56,293 bases of DNA. Origin: Acinetobacter boissieri. GTDB taxonomy: Bacteria; Pseudomonadota; Gammaproteobacteria; Pseudomonadales; Moraxellaceae. The DNA is taken from contig NZ_FMYL01000013.1 of assembly GCF_900096955.1 (NCBI RefSeq), positions 1 to 56,293 on the forward strand. The letters are read 5' to 3'. The notes beneath the pieces were generated by a model that worked only from the letters and a program-made list of their open reading frames with translations, had not been told where the DNA came from and ran no database searches. Both the position numbers and the translations under genes were made by a program. Within the stretch, counting starts at the first letter, position 1, and every line of letters begins with the position of its first letter. Positions 17,610 to 26,916 of this stretch are shown in pieces.

Positions 17610-18158
17610 TTAATTTTTCTTTTTAGGGCCAAGAAGCATACCCATTTGGCGACCTTCCATTTTTGGTGCTTGTTCAACAACACCTAGGTCAACCACATCG
17701 GCTTCAATCTTTTGCAATTGCAAAAGACCAAGTTCTTGGTGTGCCATTTCCCGACCACGGAAACGTAACGTGATTTTCACTTTGTTTCCATCTTCTAAGA
17801 AACGAGTAATTGCACGTAGTTTTACGTTGTAATCACCCACATCTGTGCCTGGACGCAGTTTAATTTCTTTGACTTGTACCTGATGCTGTTTTTTCTTCGC
17901 ATCTTTTTGCTTTTGCTTTAAGTCAAACAAATGTTTGTTGTAATCCATGACTTTACAAACAGGTGGTTCAGCATTCGCCACAATTTCCACCAAGTCAAGA
18001 TCATCTTGCTCGGCAACACGAATTGCTTCAGCTAAAGAGACAATTCCTTTTTGCTCTCCATCTGCACCAACGAGACGAACTTCTGTTGCACGAATTTCGT
18101 CATTGATAGCAGGGCGATTACTTTTACTTGCTTGTTGGTTACGATCAGTCGGTTTAAT
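17610..18158 (-). CDS. infC: Translation initiation factor IF-3, ATT start
   Basis: IF-3 binds the 30S subunit, keeps subunits apart and checks the start codon. An ATG reading would begin at 17993 and give only 127 residues, losing the N-terminal domain. The frame is open upstream to an ATT at 18158, giving 182 residues beginning (I)[19 protein letters not shown], the normal family start and length. GGAG (18167-18170) sits 8 bases before the ATT. ATT/ATC/ATA starts are typical of infC and serve its autoregulation. N-domain block [17 protein letters not shown] and C-domain blocks [17 protein letters not shown] and FRGREMAH are intact. The gene begins 5 bases after the thrS stop. rpmI and rplT do not follow, unlike E. 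coli. Confidence 0.96.
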   Translation of the reverse strand: MKPTDRNQQASKSNRPAINDEIRATEVRLVGADGEQKGIVSLAEAIRVAEQDDLDLVEIVANAEPPVCKVMDYNKHLFDLKQKQKDAKKKQHQVQVKEIKLRPGTDVGDYNVKLRAITRFLEDGNKVKITLRFRGREMAHQELGLLQLQKIEADVVDLGVVEQAPKMEGRQMGMLLGPKKKN

Positions 18159-18163
18159 CTTTC

Positions 18164-20086
18164 TTACTCCACAATATGCCGGCCACGTTCGGCCACGGCT
18201 GATTTTACTAGATCAACGAAAGCCTCTGTTGACATAGTACCCAAATTTGTTCCTGAACGTGTACGCACATTCACTGTACCTTCCTCTACTTCTCGGTCAC
18301 CTAAAACCAATAAATATGGAATACGTTCCAAAGTACGTTCACGAATTTTAAAACCAATTTTTTCGTTTCTCAAGTCTGAGATTGCACGAATCCCTTGGTC
18401 TTTAAGTTTTTCTACAACTTCATTACATGCTACAGATTGCGTATCTGTAATATTCATCACACAGACTTGCACTGGCGCTAACCATGGTGGCATAAAACCT
18501 GCGTAATGTTCGATTAGTATACCAATAAATCGCTCAAAACTACCAAGAATTGCACGATGTAACATAACTGGCTGATCTCGACCATTGTCTTCTGTGACAA
18601 ATGACGCATCTAAACGCTCAGGTAAATTGAAATCGCATTGAATTGTACCACATTGCCAAACTCGACCTAAGCAGTCCTTGAGAGAAAATTCAATTTTTGG
18701 ACCATAAAATGCGCCTTCACCAGGAAGTAGCTCCCATGCTAAGCCTGCTTCATCAAGGGCATCTGCTAGAGATTTTTCAGCCATATCCCATAATGCATCT
18801 TCACCCACACGTTTTTCTGGACGTGTAGACAACTTCATTTGCACATCTTCAAAGCCAAAGTCTTTATAGACATCTAAAGTCAGTTGAATAAATTCAGCAA
18901 CTTCTTGACCAATCTGTTCTTTTGTACAGAAAATATGGCCATCATCTTGCGTAAAACCACGAACACGCATAATACCGTGTAGCGAACCTGATGGCTCATT
19001 ACGATGACAAGAACCAAACTCAGCCATACGAATAGGTAACTCACGGTAAGACTTCAAACCTTGGTTAAAAATCTGCACGTGGCATGGGCAGTTCATTGGC
19101 TTAATGGCGTAGTTACGGCTTTCTGAGTGCGTAGTAAACATGTTTTCAGCATAATTTGCTGCATGCCCTGATTTTTCCCACAACACAAAATCAACAATTT
19201 GTGGCGTACGTACTTCTTGGTAGCCATTTTTCGCTTGTACTTGACGCATGTATTGCTCAAGCGTTTGGTAAATGGTCCAACCATTTGGATGCCAAAATAC
19301 CATACCTGGTGCTTCTTCTTGCATATGAAACAAGTCAAGTGCTTTACCAATTTTACGATGGTCACGCTTTTCCGCTTCTTCAATACGTTTTACATATGCA
19401 GCAAGCTGTTTTTTATCTGCCCATGCTGTGCCGTATACACGTTGTAACTGTTCATTTTTCGCATCACCACGCCAATATGCACCAGAAATTTTAGTCAATT
19501 TAAATGACTTTAAAAATTTAGTGTTTGGTACGTGTGGGCCACGACACATGTCTACATATTCTTGATGATAGTACAAACCCATTTGCTGTTCATCTGGCAT
19601 ATCATGAACAAGGCGTAATTTATATTCTTCACCGCGCGCTTCAAATACATTAATCACTTCATCACGTGGTGTCATTTTCTTAATCACGTCATAATCTTGC
19701 GCAATTAAAGATTTCATACGCTCTTCAATTTTAGCCATATCATCTAACGTTAATGGACGTGGCATTTGAATGTCGTAATAAAAACCTTCTTCAATCACAG
19801 GCCCAATCACCATTTTGGCTTCTGGAAACAATTGCTTCACTGCATGTCCCACCAAATGGGCACATGAGTGGCGTATGATCTCTAAACCTTCATCATCTTT
19901 TGGGGTGATAATTTGTAAAGTTGCATCTTTGGTGATTAAGTCACATGCATCGACCAATTGACCATCTACTTTTCCTGCGACTGTATTTTTAGCAAGCCCA
20001 GGTCCAATACTTTGTGCAACGTCCATGACAGATACATCATGATCGAATTGTTTTTGATCGCCATTTGGCAAAGTTATAATTGGCAT
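18164..20086 (-). CDS. thrS: Threonyl-tRNA synthetase
   Basis: The 640-residue class II synthetase charges tRNA-Thr. Domains in order are TGS (about 1-62), the editing/SAD domain (about 65-225) with HxxxH-like [17 protein letters not shown], and the catalytic core with [10 protein letters not shown] (zinc cysteine) and motif 2 [15 protein letters not shown]. Motif 3 region [16 protein letters not shown] and the C-terminal anticodon-binding domain (about 540-640) follow. Length matches the family (642 in E. coli). AAGGA lies about 7 bases upstream of the ATG, and a leader hairpin lies just before it. It forms a unit with infC, whose ribosome site overlaps its last codons. Confidence 0.97.
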   Translation of the reverse strand: MPIITLPNGDQKQFDHDVSVMDVAQSIGPGLAKNTVAGKVDGQLVDACDLITKDATLQIITPKDDEGLEIIRHSCAHLVGHAVKQLFPEAKMVIGPVIEEGFYYDIQMPRPLTLDDMAKIEERMKSLIAQDYDVIKKMTPRDEVINVFEARGEEYKLRLVHDMPDEQQMGLYYHQEYVDMCRGPHVPNTKFLKSFKLTKISGAYWRGDAKNEQLQRVYGTAWADKKQLAAYVKRIEEAEKRDHRKIGKALDLFHMQEEAPGMVFWHPNGWTIYQTLEQYMRQVQAKNGYQEVRTPQIVDFVLWEKSGHAANYAENMFTTHSESRNYAIKPMNCPCHVQIFNQGLKSYRELPIRMAEFGSCHRNEPSGSLHGIMRVRGFTQDDGHIFCTKEQIGQEVAEFIQLTLDVYKDFGFEDVQMKLSTRPEKRVGEDALWDMAEKSLADALDEAGLAWELLPGEGAFYGPKIEFSLKDCLGRVWQCGTIQCDFNLPERLDASFVTEDNGRDQPVMLHRAILGSFERFIGILIEHYAGFMPPWLAPVQVCVMNITDTQSVACNEVVEKLKDQGIRAISDLRNEKIGFKIRERTLERIPYLLVLGDREVEEGTVNVRTRSGTNLGTMSTEAFVDLVKSAVAERGRHIVE

Positions 20087-20131
20087 AAAAAATCCTTAAG
20101 GAGTGATGCCCCATACCAAGGAGCATATCAC
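20087..20131 (-). promoter_or_regulatory. Leader hairpin just upstream of thrS
   Basis: Read on the minus strand, GTGAT (then a 2-base bulge) GCTCC pairs with GGGGC-ATCAC around TTGGTAT (20103-20131). It is followed directly by the palindrome TCCTTAAGGA (20093-20102), which holds the AAGGA ribosome site, and by six T before the ATG. E. coli thrS is known to be repressed by ThrRS binding a leader operator; whether this structure does the same is inference. Confidence 0.4.
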
Positions 20132-20269
20132 CGCAAGATTATGATGAAGGTCAGACCTCAAAATATAAAAACGGTGGTGGTAAAAAAAATATTGGCATTG
20201 ATTTTACACAACTGTAAAAACAGATCAATGCTTATTAGGGTAATCTAGCCATCATCTAAGCATTAACTT

Positions 20270-20821
20270 CTAACCACGAGCTTTACCCTGATCAGAGAGT
20301 AAAGCCACTTGTTGTACGTAATGAAGTACTTTTTGTCTGGCCTGTTCTAACTCTTCTGGTGTTGCTTGTAGGCTTTTATCTCTATGGTAACGGAGTACAT
20401 GCTGACGTAGGGTATGCTTTTCTGTAGCATTAAAATGCTTACTGAAGTCGTGTATTGCACTGTCGCCCTGCTCTATCATACGGTCAACCCAACGTACCAA
20501 TTGGGCTTGTTTTTTTAAACCTTGTTTTGGTGTTAAATAGGACAGTACAACCTCTTCATTTTCATTACGCAGTAACTTACCAATACGTTGAAATTGTCGG
20601 CGGCGTGCTTCAAATGATGTAATTTGTTGTACATCAGTCAGTGCATCGATTAAACGTTCATCTACAGGGAGTTGTTGAATTTGTTTGGTTGAAAGTTCTG
20701 CCAGTTGTTCACCAAGTGCAGCCATACGTTGCACAGCACGCTTTTGCTCACTTTTACTGGCACGGCCTTCTAATGATTCAAAATCTTCACTGCTATAACT
20801 TTTTTGCGGTCGACGTGCCAC
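20270..20821 (-). CDS. darP: Ribosome biogenesis factor DarP (YjgA, DUF615)
   Basis: The 183-residue, highly charged, helical protein matches the YjgA family: RRPQKSYSSEDFESLEGRAS-like start with KSEQKRAVQRMAALGEQL, and the block FEARRRQFQRIGKLLRNE in the middle. DarP associates with late 50S precursors and helps peptidyl transferase centre maturation in E. coli. It is the last gene of the rapZ-ptsO-darP group, 2 bases past the ptsO stop. The 183-base gap to thrS suggests thrS has its own promoter. No signal peptide is present. Confidence 0.92.
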   Translation of the reverse strand: MARRPQKSYSSEDFESLEGRASKSEQKRAVQRMAALGEQLAELSTKQIQQLPVDERLIDALTDVQQITSFEARRRQFQRIGKLLRNENEEVVLSYLTPKQGLKKQAQLVRWVDRMIEQGDSAIHDFSKHFNATEKHTLRQHVLRYHRDKSLQATPEELEQARQKVLHYVQQVALLSDQGKARG

Positions 20822-20823
20822 GA

Positions 20824-21093
20824 TTAATCTGCCTCATAAAATTTTGCTGTAAACAGTGCTTTTATGTCTGTTACAGCCTGTTCTTCATCTGGCCCTGTGA
20901 CCACTAAACGTAACGCGGTTCCTTTACCCGCACCCAGCATAAGTAATGCCATAATATTTTTGGCATCAATCATTTTTTCACCTTTTCCAAGTTGAATGCT
21001 CGATTGAAATTTTGTAGTCACTTCAATAAGCTTGCCAGAAGCTCGCGCGTGTAAACCAAGTTTGTTAATTACATCTACTGTTGTGTCAATCAT
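20824..21093 (-). CDS. ptsO: HPr-family phosphocarrier NPr of the nitrogen PTS
   Basis: This 89-residue HPr-like protein has the phospho-acceptor His16 in [13 protein letters not shown]. The HARAS form is the variant seen in Pseudomonas-type PtsO proteins rather than HARPA. It also has the helix-2 block [15 protein letters not shown]. It passes phosphate from EI-Ntr to EIIA-Ntr in a regulatory, non-transport PTS. Its start overlaps the rapZ stop by 4 bases (ATGA), the same rapZ-npr adjacency as in enterobacteria. The remaining PTS-Ntr genes are not in this window. Confidence 0.92.
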   Translation of the reverse strand: MIDTTVDVINKLGLHARASGKLIEVTTKFQSSIQLGKGEKMIDAKNIMALLMLGAGKGTALRLVVTGPDEEQAVTDIKALFTAKFYEAD

Positions 21094-21941
21094 GACCAGT
21101 GCTTCATTTCTCTATGTAAAATTTGAATAGACCAATCCGTCGCAAGCGCTTTTTGGAGTCTATCTACCATGTAAACAGATCGGTGTTGGCCACCTGTACA
21201 TCCGATCGACACGGTTAAGTAGTGACGATGACCTTTTGAGTATGCAGGCAACCACTTTTGTAAAAATAGATAAATATCATTATACATATCTACCACTTGG
21301 TCATGTTTGGCTAAAAACTGTTGTACGGGCTGATCAAGCCCTGATAGTTTTCGAAGTTGCAAATCCCAATGGGGATTAGGCAAATGCCGTACATCAAACA
21401 CATAGTCAGCATCTAGCGGAATACCATGTTTATAACCAAATGACTGTAAAATGACGATCAGTTTATCGGACTGCCCCAATTTGGTTAAAAGTGTATGTTT
21501 TAAATCATGTACACTTTTATCTGTGGTATCTATATTTACAGTCGATCTGAGCTGTATGGGTAATAATAAACTTTTTTCTTCTTGAATGCATTCATTTAGG
21601 CTTTGACAACGCCCTGTAAGCGGATGTGGTCGTCTAGATGCACTAAATCTTGCAATAATTTGCTCATCTTTTGTACTTAAAAAAATAATGTCGACAGAAC
21701 CGTGCTTTTGCAGTTGCTCAAATACACTTTCAAAATCTTGTAGATCTGCATGTGTACTTCGAACATCTACGCCTAAAGCGAGTTGCTCTAAATTATTTTC
21801 ATGGTCAAGTTTTTCCACAATTTCGGGCAGTAATGCCAACGGCAAATTGTCAATACAGTAATAACCAAGGTCTTCTAAAACTTGAAGTGCAGACGTTTTA
21901 CCTGAACCAGATTGGCCTGTAACGATCAAGATACGCTTCAT
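21090..21941 (-). CDS. rapZ: RNase adapter / nucleotide-binding protein RapZ
   Basis: The 283-residue P-loop protein begins [20 protein letters not shown] with Walker A at residues 9-16. The characteristic YYCIDNLP follows, then [22 protein letters not shown], and the C-terminal block [13 protein letters not shown] (about 246-258) that binds small RNA and metabolite in RapZ. In E. coli RapZ directs RNase E to GlmZ and senses glucosamine-6-phosphate; whether the sRNA target exists here is unknown. It is followed by ptsO with a 4-base overlap and lies 26 bases after panC. Confidence 0.94.
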   Translation of the reverse strand: MKRILIVTGQSGSGKTSALQVLEDLGYYCIDNLPLALLPEIVEKLDHENNLEQLALGVDVRSTHADLQDFESVFEQLQKHGSVDIIFLSTKDEQIIARFSASRRPHPLTGRCQSLNECIQEEKSLLLPIQLRSTVNIDTTDKSVHDLKHTLLTKLGQSDKLIVILQSFGYKHGIPLDADYVFDVRHLPNPHWDLQLRKLSGLDQPVQQFLAKHDQVVDMYNDIYLFLQKWLPAYSKGHRHYLTVSIGCTGGQHRSVYMVDRLQKALATDWSIQILHREMKHWS

Positions 21942-21967
21942 CGCTCTATCCTTTCATACCAACGTAT

Positions 21968-22816
21968 TTAAGCTGTCATTAATTTTACGTGTAAATTATC
22001 AATTAAACGTGTTGTGCCAAGTTTAGCCGCTACAAATAAAACCACTTCAGTATCTGTACTTTGCACAGGTTTTAAGTGAGGTGTAAAAGCCTCTACGTAG
22101 TCTACGCTAAAGCCAGCTTCTAGCAAAGATATTCGGATGCCTTCAAGTACTTCCGTTAATATTGTACCTGTATGCAGTGCTTGCTCAGCCTGTCGTAAAC
22201 TTTGATAAATCGTAGGTGCAATTGCTCGTTCTTGATCATTTAAATAACCATTACGCGAACTGAGTGCTAAACCATCTTCAGCACGAATCGTTGCAGAAGC
22301 AATAATTTCTACACTTAAGTTTAAATCTTGAACCAGTTGTTTTACAACAGCCACTTGCTGGAAATCTTTTTGTCCAAAAAATGCATAATGTGGTTGTACA
22401 ATATTGAATAGTTTTGTCACAATTAAAGCAACACCATCAAAATGGCCGGGTCGCGACAAACCACACAAAATTTCTGTAATTTCTGTCACTTGTATGCGTG
22501 TGATCACCGGTTGCGTGGTATATATTTGTTCAACAGGTGGTGCAAAAATAATATCACAACCAACATCAACTAAAAGTTGGCTGTCTTGTTCCCAACTACG
22601 TGGGTAGTTTTCAAAATCTTCATTTGGACCAAATTGGGTAGGATTTACAAAAATACTAACAACGACCACATCACAAATTTTTTTAGCTTCACGGACTAGA
22701 CTCAAATGTCCTTCATGCAAGTTCCCCATTGTTGGTACAAAACCAATCAGTTTTTTTGTACTACGTGCTGTTTGCAACGAAGCGGCAAGACCGTGTACCG
22801 TAGTTTCAGTTTTCAT
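21968..22816 (-). CDS. panC: Pantothenate synthetase (pantoate--beta-alanine ligase)
   Basis: The 282-residue enzyme joins pantoate and beta-alanine with ATP in the last step of vitamin B5 synthesis. The ATP-binding HxGH motif is HEGH at residues 34-37 in [15 protein letters not shown]. The blocks [20 protein letters not shown] and [17 protein letters not shown] are family signatures, and the KMSxS-like ALSSRNGYL is present. Length is normal. Its ATG shares one base with the panB stop (TAATG), so panB-panC translation is coupled. Confidence 0.97.
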   Translation of the reverse strand: MKTETTVHGLAASLQTARSTKKLIGFVPTMGNLHEGHLSLVREAKKICDVVVVSIFVNPTQFGPNEDFENYPRSWEQDSQLLVDVGCDIIFAPPVEQIYTTQPVITRIQVTEITEILCGLSRPGHFDGVALIVTKLFNIVQPHYAFFGQKDFQQVAVVKQLVQDLNLSVEIIASATIRAEDGLALSSRNGYLNDQERAIAPTIYQSLRQAEQALHTGTILTEVLEGIRISLLEAGFSVDYVEAFTPHLKPVQSTDTEVVLFVAAKLGTTRLIDNLHVKLMTA

Positions 22817-23628
22817 TATTTTAGCTCAATTTGAAAAGTCTGTTCTAATGCAGGAAATGTCTTTTTTATCACTGCATGGTGGTATGTTGTTATTGCATCT
22901 AAAATAGCATAAGGCCCAGCTTGTTTGCTCATAAAATTATAAACAAATTTCGCAACATGGCCTTGTGTAAGGCCCAACATATCTTGTACCACGAGTACTT
23001 GTCCATCTGTATCGGCACCTGCACCTATACCAATAACAGGAACATCAGGAAATGCATCTGCAACTTCTTTCCCAACTTGGGCAGGTACACATTCAAGCAA
23101 TAAAACAGCAGCGCCTGCGTCAACTAAAACACGACATTCTGCCAATAATGCATCTGCAGCTTGACGAGTTTTTGCTTGAACTTTATAACCTCCAAATACA
23201 TTCACCGACTGTGGGGTTAAGCCCAAATGCATACATACAGGAATACCATTACGAGTGAGTGACATCACTGTTTCAGCAAGCCAAGCACCACCTTCAATTT
23301 TGATCATTTGTGCGCCAGCTTGCATGACTTTCTTCGCATTCTTCAATGCATCTTTTGTGTTTGCATAAGCCATAAATGGCAAATCGGCCATGATCAGTGC
23401 ATGCTGATTCGCACGGCGTACACAAGTCGTATGGTAAACCATATCTCTTACTGTAACAGGCAAAGTAGAGTCATGCCCTTGTATGGTCATACCCAGTGAA
23501 TCTCCGATTAAAATACTATCAATCTGAGCTGTTTCCATTGCTTTGGCCATACTGGCGTCATAACACGTTAAGCATGAAAACTTCCGGCCTTCTTTTTTAA
23601 AGCGACGCAGATCACTTAAATTAATCAT
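22816..23628 (-). CDS. panB: Ketopantoate hydroxymethyltransferase
   Basis: The 270-residue TIM-barrel enzyme makes ketopantoate from 2-ketoisovalerate and methylene-tetrahydrofolate. Metal and substrate blocks are [20 protein letters not shown] (about 39-58), then MIKIEGG, the loop [12 protein letters not shown], the catalytic Glu region [11 protein letters not shown], and [24 protein letters not shown]. Length and layout are normal. It lies 32 bases after folK and overlaps panC by one base. Grouping a folate gene with the folate-consuming PanB step is biologically sensible. Confidence 0.97.
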   Translation of the reverse strand: MINLSDLRRFKKEGRKFSCLTCYDASMAKAMETAQIDSILIGDSLGMTIQGHDSTLPVTVRDMVYHTTCVRRANQHALIMADLPFMAYANTKDALKNAKKVMQAGAQMIKIEGGAWLAETVMSLTRNGIPVCMHLGLTPQSVNVFGGYKVQAKTRQAADALLAECRVLVDAGAAVLLLECVPAQVGKEVADAFPDVPVIGIGAGADTDGQVLVVQDMLGLTQGHVAKFVYNFMSKQAGPYAILDAITTYHHAVIKKTFPALEQTFQIELK

Positions 23629-23660
23629 GGCTTATCCTTCAATGGTGTTCACGATATATT

Positions 23661-24143
23661 TTACTTTGCCCAATCAGCTGTAGCAATTGGTTGTAGCTGG
23701 GTGTGCTTAACAATACTTAGATCACTTAACACCTGGCCATGTACTATCATTTTCGGATTTAAATCTAAAAGTGGTAACAACACAAAATCTCTGTCTAATA
23801 GGCCAATATGTGGCACCGTTAAACGTTCATGCTCAATATTTTGACCGTCATACCACAACACATCTAAATCCAAAGTACGCTCACCCCAATGGCGTAGTCG
23901 AACACGCCCAGATTGTTGCTCAAAATCTTGTAAGGTATCTAGCAATGCTAGTGGGGTCAGTGTTGTTTTTAACTCAACCACAGCATTTAAATAATCTGGC
24001 TGATCTTGTGGCCCCATCGGGGGTGTTGAATATAACTTTGACACACTTATAGCACCCAGCGTGGCGAGTTGCGCCACGACTCGGCATAAAATTTGTCTAG
24101 AATCACCTAAATTACTTCCCAACCCAATATATGTGGTATGCAT
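23661..24143 (-). CDS. folK: 2-amino-4-hydroxy-6-hydroxymethyldihydropteridine pyrophosphokinase
   Basis: This 160-residue HPPK pyrophosphorylates the pterin in folate synthesis. It starts TYIGLGSNLGDSRQIL. It has YSTPPMGPQDQPDYLNAV (pterin-binding side) and the signature RLRHWGERTLDLDVLWYDG, where Asp92 and Asp94 are the magnesium ligands. Its ATG shares one base with the pcnB stop codon (TAATG), the pcnB-folK pairing common in gammaproteobacteria. Nothing odd. Confidence 0.96.
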   Translation of the reverse strand: MHTTYIGLGSNLGDSRQILCRVVAQLATLGAISVSKLYSTPPMGPQDQPDYLNAVVELKTTLTPLALLDTLQDFEQQSGRVRLRHWGERTLDLDVLWYDGQNIEHERLTVPHIGLLDRDFVLLPLLDLNPKMIVHGQVLSDLSIVKHTQLQPIATADWAK

Positions 24144-25600
24144 TACTGCGTTGGCCCAAAAGTGACATGAGATAAGTTACGCTGTACTCGCTTACGCTTT
24201 AAAATAGGATGTTTAGCATCTATTACATCTACAGACGTTTCATAACCATTTGAACGTTGGCGATCAGGGGTACTTACAGCCTCTGCGGTTGAACTTGATT
24301 TCACTTTTCTTGAAAATCTAGATCTGGTGCGTTCTTCTTTAACCAGTGGCTCTTGTGTATCAATCACTTCTACAACATGTTGACGCTTTTTATTACGCTG
24401 GCGATTATATTTGGCAATCACAATCTCTTTTTCATCACGAGATAAATGTTGGTAGTCTTCCCACCACTGCCCCATACCTTCGGTTGTTGTATCACCTGAT
24501 TTTTCACGTAAATACAAAAAGTCAAACCCTGCTCTAAAACGTGCATGACCTGCAAGCGATTCTATTTGCTGCGGTTTAGGATTCAATAAGCGAACTTGCA
24601 TTTCCCAGACTTCACGAATAAACGTTTCTGTAAAACGAGGAATGACTGTACGTGTACATTGACGCTTAATCACATCTAAGCCTGCTTGCGCTCTGGCTTC
24701 GGCAGGTGCTAACTGCTTATTCAAATAAAATTGTGTACGCTCTAAAAAGTTGTCCCACAATAAAACAGCATAGAAAAATGCAGGATTAATACTTTTACCT
24801 ACTTGTATACGCTGATCTGTATTGTAGGCAACACGTTCAATAAATGGCGTTACTTCAGGTGATATATCTGCAAAAAGCTGCTTCCAGACATCAAATTTTA
24901 TCAGCAAAGGTAAAACTAGATCTAATGCACCCATAGTGAACATTTTTTGAGACTCATCATATAAACGATGAGGCGAAATATCACGTAGTAGTTTTGCCAT
25001 TTCTGGCGTAAAGATTTTTAAAATATCTTCAGCAATATCAAAATTCAATTTTGCTGCAAAACGCAATGTACGTAACATACGTACAGGGTCTTCTTCAAAA
25101 CGCTTTGCAGGATCACCTAATAAACGCAAGGTCTTATTTTTAATATCATCAATCGCATGACAAAAATCTAAGATAATGCCTTTTCTTGGCTCATAGTACA
25201 TGGCATTAATTGAGAAATCACGACGAACAAAGTCTTGTTCAATCGTACCCCAGTTATTGTCACGCAAAATCATACCTTGAGCGCTAGTGACTTCTTTTTT
25301 TGGTGGTGCGCGAAAAGTAGCAACTTCGATCAGATCTCGACCAATATAAACATGGGCAAGCTCAAAACGGCGGCCAATAATACGGCAACGACGACCAAAG
25401 GCCGACTTAATTTGTGCAGGTGTTGCATTGGTCACTGCATCAAAGTCTTTTGGATTCAAACCCAATATTAAGTCTCTGACGCCTCCCCCAACAATGTAGG
25501 CTTCATAGCCAGCTTTGGTTAAAACATCAATCACTTCAATAATTGATGGTGGTAATTTTTTAATGGCTAAGCCATATTTTGACGCGCGTAAAGTGTGCAA
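24143..25600 (-). CDS. pcnB: Poly(A) polymerase I, TTG start
   Basis: The 485-residue nucleotidyltransferase adds 3' poly(A) tails that promote RNA decay. The active site is VGGGVRDLILGLNPKDFDAVT (split as GGGVRD and the DxD-type DFD at about 53-55). RRFELAHVYIGRDLIEVATF and DFSINAMYY follow, as does the neck EDPVRMLRTLRFAAKLNFDI. The C-terminal 70 residues are basic and Ser/Thr-rich, typical of PAP I. No ATG precedes the active site; the TTG at 25600 has GGAG about 10 bases upstream and gives the expected N-terminus. E. coli pcnB is also known for a non-ATG start. It heads the pcnB-folK-panB-panC group. Confidence 0.94.
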   Translation of the reverse strand: MHTLRASKYGLAIKKLPPSIIEVIDVLTKAGYEAYIVGGGVRDLILGLNPKDFDAVTNATPAQIKSAFGRRCRIIGRRFELAHVYIGRDLIEVATFRAPPKKEVTSAQGMILRDNNWGTIEQDFVRRDFSINAMYYEPRKGIILDFCHAIDDIKNKTLRLLGDPAKRFEEDPVRMLRTLRFAAKLNFDIAEDILKIFTPEMAKLLRDISPHRLYDESQKMFTMGALDLVLPLLIKFDVWKQLFADISPEVTPFIERVAYNTDQRIQVGKSINPAFFYAVLLWDNFLERTQFYLNKQLAPAEARAQAGLDVIKRQCTRTVIPRFTETFIREVWEMQVRLLNPKPQQIESLAGHARFRAGFDFLYLREKSGDTTTEGMGQWWEDYQHLSRDEKEIVIAKYNRQRNKKRQHVVEVIDTQEPLVKEERTRSRFSRKVKSSSTAEAVSTPDRQRSNGYETSVDVIDAKHPILKRKRVQRNLSHVTFGPTQ

Positions 25601-25723
25601 AAGACGCTCTCTCCTACGTCTGTAATGAATAATTCATTGTTTCCAATTTTTTAAATTGCCTCATAATCAGTGGCAATTTCTTGGTATCTTATACTAAGCA
25701 TGCTTGAGTTTCACCCTCAAGTT

Positions 25724-26077
25724 TTAAAGAACTAAAATATCTTTGTTTTTTTCAAAAAATTTTTCACCGATACCAGACACATTTTTAAGCTCTATAAGCT
25801 GTTTAAATGGCCCATGCGTTTTTCGATATTCAATAATTGCTTGGGCTTTTTTCTCTCCAACACCATGTAGCTGTTGTAGTTTTTTCAAATCAGCTTGGTT
25901 AATGGCGACTTTATCTTGTACCTGATTCACCACTTTTATTACAGATTGAGTCGGTTGTTTCACATAAACCGATTGATCTTCTTTCCATTTTAAATATTGC
26001 TGATCATATGATGCTGGATTTGCATATACTACACTTCCCACCATACACAACACGCATAAAACGATTTTCTTCATCAT
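25724..26077 (-). CDS. comEA: ComEA-like helix-hairpin-helix DNA-binding protein
   Basis: The 117-residue protein has a signal peptide (MMKKIVLCVLCMVGSVVYAN, cleavage near residue 19). A spacer is followed by two helix-hairpin-helix motifs, VAINQADLKKLQQLHGVGEKKAQAIIEY and LKNVSGIGEKF (about 57-117; first part split here for brevity). Such small secreted HhH proteins pull incoming DNA across the periplasm in naturally competent Gram-negatives, and Acinetobacter is competent. The start may be the first or second ATG of the MM pair. It is the last gene of the mazG-containing unit, 6 bases past the mazG stop. No obvious terminator follows. Confidence 0.88.
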   Translation of the reverse strand: MMKKIVLCVLCMVGSVVYANPASYDQQYLKWKEDQSVYVKQPTQSVIKVVNQVQDKVAINQADLKKLQQLHGVGEKKAQAIIEYRKTHGPFKQLIELKNVSGIGEKFFEKNKDILVL

Positions 26078-26083
26078 ATAGAT

Positions 26084-26869
26084 CTATTTTTCTTGTAATT
26101 TTGCCTGTTCCCACAAAGCATCCATTTCTTCAAGGCTCATGTCTGCTGTTGTGGTTTGTAGTTGTGTGGCAGATTGTTCAATAAAGGCGAAACGACGTCT
26201 AAACTTTGTAATGGTTGACAGTAAAGCCATTTCACTAGATACATTCAGCTTTCGACCCACATTAATCATCGCAAATAAGCAGTCGCCAAATTCATCTTCA
26301 ATTTTTGACTGATCTTTGCTCTGCATTGCCTCATCAAGCTCAGCCCACTCTTCATGTACTTTTTGCATAGCATCTTGCACTGTAGCAAAATCGAAACCAA
26401 CTTTAGCTACATTTTTTTGAATGTCTTGCGCTTGTATTAAAGCAGGACCATGTTTCACATTATCTAAGCGTGAAGTCGTATCACCACGTTGTTGTTTTTC
26501 TTGTTGTTTAATTTGGTCCCATAATATTTTCACTTGATCTGCGTTTAAGTTTTCAAAGTTTTGTTTGTCAAAAACATGTGGATGACGACGAATGAGCTTT
26601 TCAATAATGGCATTCACTACGTCATCAAAATCAAAGTATTGTTGCTCAGAGTACATTTGTGACTGAAAAACCACTTGCAACAACAAATCACCTAATTCAT
26701 CTTTAATGGCGGGTACATGACCTGTACGTACCGCATCTTCTACTTCGTATGCTTCTTCAATCGCATACTTAGTTAGACTCTGTGGCGTTTGTTTTTGATC
26801 CCAAGCACATTCTTTACGCAACAATTGCATAATGTGTTTGAGTTTTTCTATAGGCGCTTGGTCTTGCAT
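26084..26869 (-). CDS. mazG: Nucleoside triphosphate pyrophosphohydrolase MazG
   Basis: The 261-residue protein has two MazG domains. The first contains the metal-binding EEAYEVEDAV and KDELGDLLLQVVF (about 38-70), and the second has EEWAELDEAM and EDEFGDCLFAMINVGRKL. MazG hydrolyses NTPs and in E. coli lowers ppGpp, which fits its position 47 bases downstream of relA. Residues RHPHVFD between the domains are conserved in the family. Length matches E. coli MazG (263). Confidence 0.95.
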   Translation of the reverse strand: MQDQAPIEKLKHIMQLLRKECAWDQKQTPQSLTKYAIEEAYEVEDAVRTGHVPAIKDELGDLLLQVVFQSQMYSEQQYFDFDDVVNAIIEKLIRRHPHVFDKQNFENLNADQVKILWDQIKQQEKQQRGDTTSRLDNVKHGPALIQAQDIQKNVAKVGFDFATVQDAMQKVHEEWAELDEAMQSKDQSKIEDEFGDCLFAMINVGRKLNVSSEMALLSTITKFRRRFAFIEQSATQLQTTTADMSLEEMDALWEQAKLQEK

Positions 26870-26916
26870 GTTTTATTCCCACAAGACCAACCCTGTTAAG
26901 ATTGGCCTTATTTTGA

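Noticed and set aside
17947..18506. Overlapping plus-strand frames across infC/thrS
   Set aside because: They are shadows; the minus strand carries full-length infC from an ATT start and the thrS C-terminus.
20824..21093. NPr active site reads HARAS instead of the textbook HARPA
   Set aside because: The same variant is usual in Pseudomonas-type PtsO proteins and keeps the phospho-acceptor histidine, so it is not unusual.
25653..25679. Hairpin AAATTGCC/GGCAATTT between comEA and pcnB as a terminator
   Set aside because: No T run follows it on the minus strand, where comEA lies upstream and pcnB reads away; it is in the pcnB leader side and was not supported as a terminator.
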